DNA from: Pseudovibrio japonicus
GTDB lineage: Bacteria > Pseudomonadota > Alphaproteobacteria > Rhizobiales > Stappiaceae
Length of the DNA: 64,000 nucleotides
Direction of reading: 5' to 3'
Assembly: GCF_014651595.1 (NCBI RefSeq)
Contig: NZ_BMXE01000001.1
Coordinates: 558,001 to 622,000 of the forward strand
The notes under the pieces are model-generated. The model did no database searches and was not told where the DNA came from. It worked only from the letters and a program-made list of their open reading frames with translations. Below are positions 18,279-27,492 of this stretch, piece by piece; the stretch's first letter is position 1; the number at the start of each line of letters is the position of its first letter. The translations under genes and the position numbers were made by a program.

Positions 18279-19904
18279 TTAAGCAGCTGCTGTTGCGGCT
18301 GGCTTCAAGGCGGCGGCTGCGAGCAGCTCTTTGGTGTAGGCTTCTCTTGGGTTGGAGAAGATTTCTTCTGCCAAGCCCTTTTCAACCACTTCACCTTTCT
18401 GCATCACCATCACTGTATCGGACATGGCGCGAACCACTGCCAGATCGTGAGAGATGAACAGATAGGTCAGTCCATGCTCTTTTTGCAAGTTGCGCAGCAG
18501 CTCAACCACCTGCTTTTGAACGGTCCGGTCCAACGCGGAGGTTGGTTCGTCCAGAACAACAAGCTTAGGGTTGAGGATCATGGTGCGTGCAATAGCGATA
18601 CGCTGACGCTGACCACCTGAGAACTCATGGGGGTAGCGGTTGCGCATGGCCGGGTCCATGGACACTTCTTCAAGCGCCTGGATTGCCCGCAAATCACGTT
18701 CCTTGGCGGAGAGCTGAGGCTCATGCACCAACAGACCTTCGGTGATGATCTGGCCCACAGTCATACGCGGGGACAGAGAGCCGAATGGATCCTGGAAGAT
18801 GAGCTGCATTTCTTTGCGAAGCGGCTGCATCTTCTTCTTGCTGGCGCCAGTGATGTCGTTACCGAGGTAAACAACACGGCCACCTGCGGTTGGCAGGAGC
18901 TGGAGCACAGCGCGGCCCAGTGTTGACTTACCGGAACCGGATTCACCCACGATGCCGAGGGTCTGGCCCTCACGCACTTCCATGGAAATGTCGTTTACAG
19001 CACGCAGAACGTGGTTGGGTTTGAGGAAACCGGTTTCGGTTTCAAACTCAACGCGAACGTCCTTTGCATCCAGCACAATCGGGTTGGTTTCCGGCACGAC
19101 GGCCTTGGACCCGGTTGGCTCTGCATCCAGAAGCATCTTGGTGTAGTCGTGCTGAGGATTGCCAAAGATCTCTTTGGTGTTGCCCTCTTCAACCACTTCA
19201 CCAGACTTCATCACGTACACACGGTCGGAGATGCGCTCAACGATACCCAGATCGTGGGTGATGAACACAACAGCCATGCCCAGACGCTTTTGAAGGTCTG
19301 CCATCAGCTCAAGGATCTGAGCCTGCGTGGTCACGTCCAATGCTGTGGTTGGCTCGTCGGCAATCAGGATATCCGGATTGTTGGCGAGTGCCATTGCAAT
19401 CATGACACGCTGTCGCTGGCCGCCGGACATCTCATAGGGGAACGCCTTCACTTTGCGTGCTGGCTCAGGGATGCCCACCAGTTCCAGAAGCTCTACAGCG
19501 CGCTTCTTTGCGGTTGCCCAGGAATATTCCCCATGTTCAACCATTGGCTCGCAGAGCTGGCGCTCGATAGTGTAGAGCGGGTCCAGAGAGGTCATCGGCT
19601 CCTGGAAGATCATGGTGACCTTCTTACCGCGGATCGTGTTGAGCTCGCGTATGGAAGAGCCAAGGATGTTCTGGCCGCGGTAACGGACTTCACCGTGCGT
19701 GATGCCGTTGCCTGCAAGAAGACCCATGGCTGCCATCATGGTCTGGGATTTACCAGAGCCAGACTCGCCCACAATCGCGACTGTCTCGCCGGAGTCCACG
19801 TGGATGTTCACGCCTTTTACTGCGTGAACCATGCCGGTGTTTGTTTGGAAATCAACTTTTAGGTTGTCGATCTCAAGAACAGTGTTTTCGTTAATCTTAC
19901 TCAT
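18279..19904 (-). CDS. Oligopeptide/dipeptide ABC transporter, double ATPase subunit (YejF/DppDF-like fusion)
   Basis: Cytoplasmic ATPase of 541 residues that carries both nucleotide-binding domains in one chain, replacing separate OppD and OppF. Each half has Walker A GESGSGKS, a signature SGGQRQR, and Walker B/D-loop ([10 protein letters not shown] and [10 protein letters not shown]). Each half ends with the oligopeptide-transporter C-terminal extension. It is the last gene of a four-gene operon: binding protein, permease, permease, ATPase, with a 9-base gap to the preceding permease gene. It is followed by a strong terminator. Confidence 0.94.
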   Translation of the reverse strand: MSKINENTVLEIDNLKVDFQTNTGMVHAVKGVNIHVDSGETVAIVGESGSGKSQTMMAAMGLLAGNGITHGEVRYRGQNILGSSIRELNTIRGKKVTMIFQEPMTSLDPLYTIERQLCEPMVEHGEYSWATAKKRAVELLELVGIPEPARKVKAFPYEMSGGQRQRVMIAMALANNPDILIADEPTTALDVTTQAQILELMADLQKRLGMAVVFITHDLGIVERISDRVYVMKSGEVVEEGNTKEIFGNPQHDYTKMLLDAEPTGSKAVVPETNPIVLDAKDVRVEFETETGFLKPNHVLRAVNDISMEVREGQTLGIVGESGSGKSTLGRAVLQLLPTAGGRVVYLGNDITGASKKKMQPLRKEMQLIFQDPFGSLSPRMTVGQIITEGLLVHEPQLSAKERDLRAIQALEEVSMDPAMRNRYPHEFSGGQRQRIAIARTMILNPKLVVLDEPTSALDRTVQKQVVELLRNLQKEHGLTYLFISHDLAVVRAMSDTVMVMQKGEVVEKGLAEEIFSNPREAYTKELLAAAALKPAATAAA

Positions 19905-19913
19905 TCTGCCCTC

Positions 19914-21041
19914 TTATCGATCCTTAGGGTCAAGCGCGTCGCGCAGACCGTCGCCGATGAAGTTCAGCGCGAACAATGTGGAGGTGAGGAAGATTGCCGG
20001 GAACACCAGCATCCATGCCGCACCTTGCAGGTTACGCGCACCTTCGGAGATCAACACACCCCAAGAGGTCATTGGTTCCTGAACGCCAAGGCCCAGGAAG
20101 GACAGGAAGCTTTCCAGCAGGATCACTTTTGGCACCAACAGGGTCATGTAGATCACAACCGGACCAAGCGTGTTTGGAATGATGTGGCGTTTAAGAATTC
20201 CGCCGCCTTCAACACCCATTGCTTCGGCAGCCTGTACGTATTCCTGGCGTTTGATGGACAGGGTCTGACCGCGCACAATACGCGCCATATCCAGCCATTC
20301 AACGGCACCTACGGCGATAAACATCAGGACGAAGTTTCGGCCAAAGAACACAACAAGCATAATCACGAAGAAGATGAAGGGCAGTGAGTAGAGAATATCT
20401 ACAACACGCATCATCACCAGATCGACCTTGCCGCCGAAGTAACCGGAAGCTGCGCCCCAGAACACACCGATGCTGATTGCAACGAAGGTTGCCAGCAGGC
20501 CGATGGTCAGGGACACGCGGCCCGCAATCAGCGTACGGGTGAGCATGTCACGGCCGTTTGCATCTGTGCCGAAGTAGAAGTGCATGTACTGCACGTCTGC
20601 CGTTACAGTCGCATTCTTCTGGTCGGCGGAGATGTTGGCGATTGCCGCATTTTCAAACAGGTCAGAGCGATCGAAGTAGCGTGCATAACGCTCATCCAGC
20701 TTGCGGCTGGAGGTTACGGTCGCAGTCACCTTGCCATCGTTCAGCTCGTAGCTGTCAACGGTCATGCGAGCGCGCTTGGCAATCTTTGCAAAGGTAGGCT
20801 GGATCTCATCCTGTTTTGGATAAGCTTCCAAGCTTGCTGGTTGCTTTACGTAATCGCGATACACCTGATCATAAGGGTGCGGGGTCAGCATTGGCCCGAC
20901 GACGGACAGCAGTGTGATCACTGCCAGCACGATCAAAGAGGTCACTGCTGCTTTGTTTGCGAGAAGACGATCACGGGCGTCATCCCACAGCGAGCGGCCC
21001 ATTTTCGGGGCTTCATTCAGCTGGTCGGAGGTAACACTCAT
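19914..21041 (-). CDS. Oligopeptide ABC transporter permease (OppC/YejE type)
   Basis: Inner-membrane permease of 375 residues with one N-terminal span (about 32-52) and the transport domain in the C-terminal 220 residues. That domain includes the ATPase-contact EAA-like motif EAMGVEGGGILKRHIIPN. Between span 1 and the DANGRDMLTR motif sits a large extra periplasmic stretch (about residues 60-165, rich in Lys, Asp, Thr). It makes the protein about 70 residues longer than E. coli OppC. Operon partner of the genes on both sides. Confidence 0.93.
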   Translation of the reverse strand: MSVTSDQLNEAPKMGRSLWDDARDRLLANKAAVTSLIVLAVITLLSVVGPMLTPHPYDQVYRDYVKQPASLEAYPKQDEIQPTFAKIAKRARMTVDSYELNDGKVTATVTSSRKLDERYARYFDRSDLFENAAIANISADQKNATVTADVQYMHFYFGTDANGRDMLTRTLIAGRVSLTIGLLATFVAISIGVFWGAASGYFGGKVDLVMMRVVDILYSLPFIFFVIMLVVFFGRNFVLMFIAVGAVEWLDMARIVRGQTLSIKRQEYVQAAEAMGVEGGGILKRHIIPNTLGPVVIYMTLLVPKVILLESFLSFLGLGVQEPMTSWGVLISEGARNLQGAAWMLVFPAIFLTSTLFALNFIGDGLRDALDPKDR

Positions 21042-21053
21042 AAACTCGAGTCC

Positions 21054-21977
21054 TCAGTCAAAACGCACACGAGGATCAAGCATTGCGTAAAGCAGATCCA
21101 CGATGAGGTTGAAGATAATGACGAAACAGGCGACGACCACAACGGTACCCATGACGAGTGTGTAGTCACGGTTAAGAGCGCCCTGTACGAAGTAGCGGCC
21201 AATACCCGGGATACCGAAGATGGTTTCGATAACCACAGAACCGGTCAGCAGAGCTGCAGCTGCAGGGCCGAGATAGGAGACAACCGGCAGGATCGCACCA
21301 CGCAGAGCGTGAACGACGACAACGGTGTATCCGGAAAGGCCATATGCGCGGGCAGTACGGACGTGGTTGGAGCGCAGAGCTTCAATCATGGAACCACGGG
21401 TCAGACGGGCAACAACGGCAACCTGCGGAAGGGCCAGTGTAACCACAGGCAGGACCATGTTGACGAAGGCACCTCCACCCCAGCCCCCAACAGGAAGCCA
21501 GCCATAGTGAACGCCCATAATGAGTGTCAGAATTGGGGCGACCACAAAGTTCGGGATGGTGACCCCGAGGGTCGCAACAGCCATCACAGAGTAGTCAACG
21601 CCTTTGTTCTGGCGCAAAGCTGCGACAACCCCCAAGAACCCACCAACAGCCAGGGCAAGCGCCAGTGCGGAAAGACCGAGCTGCATGGAAATTGGAAGAC
21701 TTTGGGCGAATAGTTCATTGATCGAGAAATCTCGGAAGAAGAAACTTGGACCAAAATCACCGGACAATACGCTCTTGAGATAAATGAGGTACTGTTCCCA
21801 AAGCGATTTGTCCAAATTGTAGATCTTGTTCAGATTCTCCATGACCTTTGCTTCCAGCGGGCGTTCCAGATCGAACGGACCTCCCGGCGCAACGCGCATG
21901 AGGAAGAAGGAGATGGTAATGATCAAGAACAAGGTCGGTATCGCGCTGAGCAATCTGCTCAGGACATAGCGTAACAT
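21054..21977 (-). CDS. Oligopeptide ABC transporter permease (OppB/DppB type)
   Basis: A 307-residue inner-membrane permease with six spans. The first span is LLSAIPTLFLIITISFFLMR and is followed by APGGPFD, typical of OppB proteins. The EAA-like motif is in LRSNHVRTARAYGLSGY. It lies 12 bases before the OppC-type gene. A hairpin separates it from the upstream binding-protein gene, which probably keeps expression of the permeases below that of the binding protein. Confidence 0.93.
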   Translation of the reverse strand: MLRYVLSRLLSAIPTLFLIITISFFLMRVAPGGPFDLERPLEAKVMENLNKIYNLDKSLWEQYLIYLKSVLSGDFGPSFFFRDFSINELFAQSLPISMQLGLSALALALAVGGFLGVVAALRQNKGVDYSVMAVATLGVTIPNFVVAPILTLIMGVHYGWLPVGGWGGGAFVNMVLPVVTLALPQVAVVARLTRGSMIEALRSNHVRTARAYGLSGYTVVVVHALRGAILPVVSYLGPAAAALLTGSVVIETIFGIPGIGRYFVQGALNRDYTLVMGTVVVVACFVIIFNLIVDLLYAMLDPRVRFD

Positions 21978-22026
21978 GGGCCTTGCTTCTCCAGTTTATT
22001 ATGGTTTCATTGGCCGATAGTTCAAA

Positions 22027-22066
22027 AAAATACCAGTCATGAGTTACCCTGCATGACTGGCATTTT
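22027..22066 (-). terminator. Hairpin between binding-protein and permease genes (attenuator-like)
   Basis: On the minus strand the stem is atgccagtcatg / catgactggtat with a 9-10 base loop, followed by a T run (complement of the a-run at 22024-22030). Its place after the binding-protein gene fits a partial terminator or mRNA-end stabiliser. Confidence 0.75.
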
Positions 22067-22081
22067 CTGTCACATCAAAGA

Positions 22082-23668
22082 TTACTTGCTAATCTTGACG
22101 AAGCGGCTTGGATGCACGTCCAGCAGGTTGGTTTCGAAACCAGAAACCTTATCGGAAACAAGGTTTTTGGAGCCGTAGTACATCAAAGGCATGAATGGCA
22201 GGTCGCGCATGAAGATGGTTTCAACCTTCTTCAGGATCGCGGCACGCTTCTCCAGATCGATGGTTTCTGCTGCTTCATCCATGAGTGCATCGTACTCAGG
22301 GTTTTCGTAGCGCGCGTAGTTGAAACCGTCGTTGTCGCTTTCTGTCATGAACAGGAAGTTCTGCGGGTCGGAGTAGTCACCGATCCAGCCAGCACGAGCA
22401 ACGTCGAAGTCGCCACGGTCACGCAGGTGTGCGTAGTGGGTCTTGGTGTCAGTGTTCAGCATGGACACTTCAACGCCAAGAGGCTTCCACATGTCAGCAA
22501 TCGCAACAGCTGTGTTCTTGTGGTTTTCAGAGGTATTGTAACGGATTTCAACCTTCAGAGGGTTGCTCTCATTATAACCTTTGGATTCAAGGATCTCTAG
22601 CGCTTTTTCTTCACGATCGAGCAGATCCATGTCTTTCCACTCAGCGTATGCAGGCTCACCGTAGTTGTCGATTCCCGGAGGCACGAGGGAGTATGCAGCA
22701 ACCATTGTGCCGCCCCAGATGTCCTCGGCAAGGAACTCACGGTCGATAGCCATGGACAGAGCCTGACGAACTTCAGGGTCTTTCATTGCTTCGGATTCGT
22801 GGTTCAGCGCGTAGTAGTAGTTGCCCAGGTATGGAGATACCTTGAACTGATCACCCAGTTCGCTGCGAATGAAGTCGATCTGCTCCAGTGGAGCGTCGTT
22901 GTTGGTGTTCAGTTCGCCAGCCTGGAAGCGGCGAAGAGCAGCACCACGGTCTTCAGTCGGGTAGAACTTAACTTTATCCAGAGCAACATTGTCTGCATCA
23001 TGGAAGTATGGGTTCTTGATTGCGGTCACAGCATCGTTAGGAATGAAGCTGGCCAGTACAAATGCACCGTTGGTGACGATGTTTTCTGGCTTAACGAAGT
23101 CAGAACCATACTTTTCAACGGAAGCAGGGTGTACCGGAAGACCGGACTGGTGCGCCAGAAGCTGGATGAAGTAAGGAGTTGGAGCGTTCAGCTTGATTTC
23201 AAGGGTCTTGTCATCAAGTGCCTTAACGCCGAGGTCCTCAAGCTCCAATTCGCCTTTGTTGACAGCTTCGGAGTTCAGGATCGGGTAGAGAACGTTTGCG
23301 TATTTCGCACCGGTCATCGGGTTCATGATGCGGCGCAGGGAGTAAACGAAGTCACCAGCCAGAACCGGATCGCCGTTAGACCACTTTGCGTCGTCACGCA
23401 TCTTGAACGTGTATGTCAGACCATCGTCAGAAACAGTCCAGCTTTCAGCTGCGCCAGGGATGATTTCACCCTTCGCGCTGTAAGCAACAAGACCTTCGTA
23501 AAGATCACGCAGGATGTGAGCTTCGTAGGTTGTAGATGTCTTATGCTGGTCAAGTGTTTCCGGGTCAGCAGAGTTACCACGGTTATAAACGGTTTCCGCC
23601 GCCGCAGATAGCGATGTCGCAGCAACAAGTGCTGCAGCCAGCGCTGACATACGAATGGACTTGATCAT
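22082..23668 (-). CDS. Periplasmic oligopeptide-binding protein (OppA type)
   Basis: Solute-binding protein family 5, 528 residues. The signal peptide MIKSIRMSALAAALVAATS ends in SAAAETVYNRG. The mature protein has the family signature PGAAESWTVSDDGLTYTFKMRDDAKWSNGDPV. The start at 23668 is chosen over an upstream in-frame codon because ggggaga lies at the right distance and the signal peptide then begins normally. The ligand is probably oligopeptides by family membership; the exact size class is not readable. First gene of the operon. Confidence 0.93.
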   Translation of the reverse strand: MIKSIRMSALAAALVAATSLSAAAETVYNRGNSADPETLDQHKTSTTYEAHILRDLYEGLVAYSAKGEIIPGAAESWTVSDDGLTYTFKMRDDAKWSNGDPVLAGDFVYSLRRIMNPMTGAKYANVLYPILNSEAVNKGELELEDLGVKALDDKTLEIKLNAPTPYFIQLLAHQSGLPVHPASVEKYGSDFVKPENIVTNGAFVLASFIPNDAVTAIKNPYFHDADNVALDKVKFYPTEDRGAALRRFQAGELNTNNDAPLEQIDFIRSELGDQFKVSPYLGNYYYALNHESEAMKDPEVRQALSMAIDREFLAEDIWGGTMVAAYSLVPPGIDNYGEPAYAEWKDMDLLDREEKALEILESKGYNESNPLKVEIRYNTSENHKNTAVAIADMWKPLGVEVSMLNTDTKTHYAHLRDRGDFDVARAGWIGDYSDPQNFLFMTESDNDGFNYARYENPEYDALMDEAAETIDLEKRAAILKKVETIFMRDLPFMPLMYYGSKNLVSDKVSGFETNLLDVHPSRFVKISK

Positions 23669-24052
23669 ACAGATCTCCCCTCTCCTCAAGTTACATTCCG
23701 CCAGTTTTGGAGACTGGCAGTTCCCCGCAACATTTCACTGTTGGGTAATTATAGCAAGTGTCGAGAGATCAAATTTTCCTCATATTTGGAGTCTAATTTA
23801 AACTCCTATTTAAATTATAAGAAATTTACGAAGTATTATTCCCAAATTAAACAAAAATTGATTCATTTATTTCAAATGACGTTACCGTTCCTTTTGCAAT
23901 CGCGTCACTATGACGCTTGGTGCAGGTGCCTCCGCTTTTTCACAGGGGCGGCAAAAAACTTTAACCTTGGCTCATTTGTGGTAGAGCACTACCAAGACAT
24001 CTACCCCTAGCGTTGAAATGCGCTGTTTTGGGAATCTGGAAAGACAAGCTTA
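23669..24052. other. AT-rich divergent promoter region
   Basis: The stretch 23740-23880 is notably AT-rich compared with its surroundings. It separates the peptide transporter operon (minus) from the ABC-F gene (plus). No gene is seen. Confidence 0.55.
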
Positions 24053-25873
24053 ATGGCACCACCGCTTCTTCATGTGCGAGACGTACATCTTAACTTTGGG
24101 ACGACCCCTCTTCTGACTGGTGCAGAACTGCAAGTGGGCGAAGGCGAGCGGATCTGTCTGGTCGGTCGAAACGGGTCTGGCAAGTCAACACTGCTGAAAA
24201 TCGCTGCGGGATTAGCGGAGCCGGATAAGGGCGAGTATTTCCTGCAGCCGGGACGGACAATCCGATACCTGCCGCAGGAGCCTGATCTTTCAGGATATCC
24301 AACAGTGCTTGCCTACGCTGAAGGTGGGCTGGCACCCGGTGATGATCAATATCGGGCAAAATACCTATTAGAAATTCTAGGCTTAACCGGTGAGGAAGAT
24401 CCGGCAACGCTTTCGGGCGGTGAGGCTAAACGAGCGGCTATTGCCCGGGCGTTGGCACCGGAGCCGGACATTTTGCTGTTGGACGAGCCGACCAACCATC
24501 TGGACCTTCCGGTGATTGAATGGCTGGAATCTGAGCTTAAGCAGATGAAGTCTGCGATCGTTCTGATTTCGCACGACCGGCGTTTTCTGGAGAACCTTTC
24601 CCGCGTAACCTACTGGATTGACAGAGGCATTTCCCGCCGCATGGATCAGGGCTTCGCCAAATTCGAAGAGTGGCGGGACAAGGTTTTTGAGGAAGAGGAA
24701 AAAGAGCAGGCGCGGCTGAACGAGAAGATCCGGCAGGAAGAGCATTGGATGGTTTATGGCGTGACTGCGCGCCGTAAGCGGAATATGCGCCGTGTGCGGG
24801 AATTGGCTGAGCTGCGTCAGAAACGCAAGGAGCATAAGGGGCCGCAGGGCACGGTTAAGATGGCTGCCACTGAAGGGGATATCTCCGGCAAGCTTGTCTC
24901 TGAAGCCAAGCACATCGGAAAGACCTACGACGACCGTCCGATCGTCAAGGATTTCTCCACTCGCATTTTGCGTGGTGACCGGATTGGTTTTGTGGGGCCG
25001 AACGGCGCTGGTAAGACTACCTTGCTCAAAATGCTCACTGGCGAGCTTGCTCCAGATACTGGCAGCATTCGCCTGGGTGCCAACCTGCAGATGATCACCC
25101 TGGACCAGAAGCGCGAGAAGCTGGACCCCAACGACACGCTCGTCAATGCCATGACTGGCGGCAGCGGGGATATGGTTATTCTGGGGGATACCTCCAAGCA
25201 TGTCATGAGTTATCTCAAGGACTTCCTGTTTAAGCCAGAACAAGCGCGTACCCCAGTGCGAGTGCTTTCCGGTGGTGAACGGGGACGTTTGCTGCTGGCA
25301 CGTGCTCTGGCTGCACCCTCGAACCTGATGGTGCTTGATGAGCCGACCAACGATCTGGATCTTGAAACACTTGATCTGTTGCAGGAGCTCATTTCTGACT
25401 ATCCCGGCACTGTCCTGCTTGTAAGCCACGATCGTGATTTTCTGGATCGCATTTGTACCAGCATCATTACGATGGAAGATGAGAGCGGCACATGGGGTGA
25501 ATATGCTGGTGGCTACACAGACATGGTCCGTCAGCGCGGCGAAGGTGTACAGGCGCGTAAAGCTGCCAAGGCAGTCAAATCTTCTGGCGGCGCAAAGGAG
25601 GATAAGTCCCCAGCACCGGCTGCGAAGAAGGAGAATAAGAAATCCGGCCTCAACTTTACGCAAAAGCACCGCCTGGAGGCCATTCCGGGTGAAGTTGAAA
25701 AACTGGAAGCAAAAATCGCCAAAGGTCAGAAAGAGTTAGAAGATCCGAACCTATTCAGCTCAAATCCGGATCGTTTTAACAAGGTCATGACTGCGGTTGG
25801 CAAGCTGCATGAAGAGCTTGCTGCACTGGAAGAGGAATGGCTGGAGCTGGAAATGCTTGCAGACGAGAGCTAA
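24053..25873 (+). CDS. uup: ABC-F family ATPase, Uup type
   Basis: Soluble tandem ABC ATPase of 606 residues. NBD1 has GRNGSGKST and LSGGEAKRAAIARAL; NBD2 has GPNGAGKTT and LSGGERGRLLLARAL. The charged linker with KRNMRRVRELAELRQKR lies in between. A C-terminal coiled coil (about 540-606, Lys/Glu rich) is the Uup mark. ABC-F proteins act at the ribosome, and Uup also binds branched DNA. The protein has no membrane segments. It is a single gene with its own terminator. Confidence 0.92.
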   Translation: MAPPLLHVRDVHLNFGTTPLLTGAELQVGEGERICLVGRNGSGKSTLLKIAAGLAEPDKGEYFLQPGRTIRYLPQEPDLSGYPTVLAYAEGGLAPGDDQYRAKYLLEILGLTGEEDPATLSGGEAKRAAIARALAPEPDILLLDEPTNHLDLPVIEWLESELKQMKSAIVLISHDRRFLENLSRVTYWIDRGISRRMDQGFAKFEEWRDKVFEEEEKEQARLNEKIRQEEHWMVYGVTARRKRNMRRVRELAELRQKRKEHKGPQGTVKMAATEGDISGKLVSEAKHIGKTYDDRPIVKDFSTRILRGDRIGFVGPNGAGKTTLLKMLTGELAPDTGSIRLGANLQMITLDQKREKLDPNDTLVNAMTGGSGDMVILGDTSKHVMSYLKDFLFKPEQARTPVRVLSGGERGRLLLARALAAPSNLMVLDEPTNDLDLETLDLLQELISDYPGTVLLVSHDRDFLDRICTSIITMEDESGTWGEYAGGYTDMVRQRGEGVQARKAAKAVKSSGGAKEDKSPAPAAKKENKKSGLNFTQKHRLEAIPGEVEKLEAKIAKGQKELEDPNLFSSNPDRFNKVMTAVGKLHEELAALEEEWLELEMLADES

Positions 25874-25900
25874 CCATCTATTAATGCTCAACTTTTCAAG

Positions 25901-25931
25901 AGGGCTTCGGAGATACTCCGGAGCCCTTTTC
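25901..25931 (+). terminator. Intrinsic terminator after uup
   Basis: Stem gggcttcggag / ctccggagccc with one mismatch and loop ata, then tttt. Confidence 0.88.
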
Positions 25932-26017
25932 GTTTGCGTTGAAATGTGCGTTGATTTGCGTTTTTTAGAGTATCTCTGCGTTTTTTAAGTCTTGCCCGCA
26001 TTGCTCGTCTTGCGGCC

Positions 26018-26359
26018 TTATTCCCCCTCCCCGTCCTGCTCTTCCTCCTCGTGGATCAGGTGTGTCCCGTGGGTGATGGCGCTGCTGGCGCGGATGGCGG
26101 CGGTAATGAAGACCACCTCGGCAAGCTCTTCATCAGTTGCCCCGCAGGCCTTGGCATTTTCGCGATGGATCTCGATAGAATACGGACACTGGGTGGTCAG
26201 AGCGACGGCCAGCGAGATGAGCTGCTTGTGCTTTTGGGAGATTGCACCGTCTGCCATCGCCTCGGAGTTGAAGGCGACGAACATCTGCCAGGTTTTGCCA
26301 TGCGCCAACGAACTGAACCGCTTCAGCTTGCGCATATTATCCATGGTGAACATTGGCAT
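26018..26359 (-). CDS. Carboxymuconolactone decarboxylase / AhpD-like protein with one active-site Cys
   Basis: A 113-residue all-helical CMD-family protein. The family redox motif is usually CPYC followed by x2-H; here it reads TTQCPYSIEIH, so the second cysteine is replaced by serine while the His is kept. This argues against an AhpD-type disulfide reductase and for a different or weakened activity. The C-terminus is an acidic tail, HEEEEQDGEGE. It stands alone between uup and a channel gene. Confidence 0.85.
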   Translation of the reverse strand: MPMFTMDNMRKLKRFSSLAHGKTWQMFVAFNSEAMADGAISQKHKQLISLAVALTTQCPYSIEIHRENAKACGATDEELAEVVFITAAIRASSAITHGTHLIHEEEEQDGEGE

Positions 26360-26492
26360 GGGCGCCCCTCCGGTATGTTCGGGGTTTGGCGGTCATTTAA
26401 GCAGCCAGCACTTAACAACAGGCGACAAAAGAAGCTTGCCTTTAAGCTGGATCGTTCGATCCGCTTTAGAAAAATTTGAGCGGGTTGGCTGT

Positions 26493-27179
26493 TCAGTCTT
26501 TCTTTTCTGTGGTCTTCATATGCAAGAACTTGCCAACAATGATGGCGGTGAGCACGACCATATAGAACTGGCCTGCAAGACCCACGATAATAGCGGCTTT
26601 GCGTGCGAGGGGCGCAACGGGCACGATGTCTCCGTAGCCGATGGTCATCAGCGTAATGAAGGCAACATACAAGATCGCCTCCTCCTGCGAGTGGGTTTCC
26701 ATGTCTTCAACGGGCAGGCCTTTGAATGAGCCGGGATACATGTGCTCTATGAGAACAAAAAGGAAGAACGAGACCATGCCGATGGAGATGTACCCGCTGA
26801 GAACACCCAGCACGACGCGATAGTTTTTCTCTTGTGCAAACAGCATCTCTTCGATGAGCACAAGCGCCACGATGGCATGAAAGATGAAGTAGATCACCAG
26901 TTGCGGAACAAGACGGCCCACGTTGGGAAAAAGGGGCGTGTCGAGCAGGAAAAGCAAAATCGAACAGGCCAGTAGCACGGTGATCAACCTAAAGTGCACC
27001 TTCTTCTTTAAGGTGACCAGCATACCAGTTGCGATGTTGAAGCTGTAAAACAGGCTAAAGACATACGCGTCGAGCGTTTGCCCCGGCAGGATCAGCGACC
27101 CGAACAGCAGCAAGAACTGGCTGAAGAGAAACACCTCAACCCGATACTCAAACAGCACTTCCACTCGCCTTGAATGCAC
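26493..27179 (-). CDS. Two-pore-domain type potassium channel (Ion_trans_2)
   Basis: A 228-residue membrane protein with about five to six hydrophobic segments. The last pair flanks a pore loop with selectivity filter TIGYGDIVP, the classic K+ channel motif. There is no RCK domain; the protein ends soon after the last helix with a charged tail. The N-terminal segments are not an obvious voltage sensor. Function beyond K+ conduction is unknown. Confidence 0.88.
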   Translation of the reverse strand: MHSRRVEVLFEYRVEVFLFSQFLLLFGSLILPGQTLDAYVFSLFYSFNIATGMLVTLKKKVHFRLITVLLACSILLFLLDTPLFPNVGRLVPQLVIYFIFHAIVALVLIEEMLFAQEKNYRVVLGVLSGYISIGMVSFFLFVLIEHMYPGSFKGLPVEDMETHSQEEAILYVAFITLMTIGYGDIVPVAPLARKAAIIVGLAGQFYMVVLTAIIVGKFLHMKTTEKKD

Positions 27180-27492
27180 ACCGCACTCCAGCCTAACCGT
27201 TCACTTTCAACCAATTTTCGCAGGGGAAGGCTAAGGAATGGAAAATCTGTAAGGCTGGTTGGCCCATGATTTTTGGGAGGGTGCGGAGTGCCGAATGGGG
27301 AGGAATTTCGTTCGTAACTTCCCCTTCTAAAGTTATCCCGGGCGCCCAGAGGCGGGCCTTTTTTCAGTCCGGAAGCTAAAGAGACAAAAGTAAACCGTCT
27401 CTGCGTACGTCCGTCAATATACCTACTTCACAATCAAGGATTTTAATACTTAGATTACTCAATCGAAGACTTTCATAAGGGTTGCAGACGGA
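27180..27492. other. Divergent intergenic region, channel / AlbA_2 gene
   Basis: Base composition drops toward AT from about 27370, marking the edge of an atypical block. A weak GC hairpin with a T run (27338-27366) might be a terminator remnant. No gene seen. Confidence 0.5.

Noticed and set aside
20580-21713. A 377-codon plus-strand open frame
   Set aside because: Crosses two permease genes on the other strand and has low-complexity His/Asp/Gly runs typical of shadow frames.
24383-25669. A 428-codon minus-strand open frame
   Set aside because: Antisense to the Uup-type ATPase; no protein-like motifs.
27338-27366. Possible terminator upstream of the AlbA_2 gene
   Set aside because: Only a 4-bp stem (gccc/gggc) could be paired before the T run; too weak to list as a feature.
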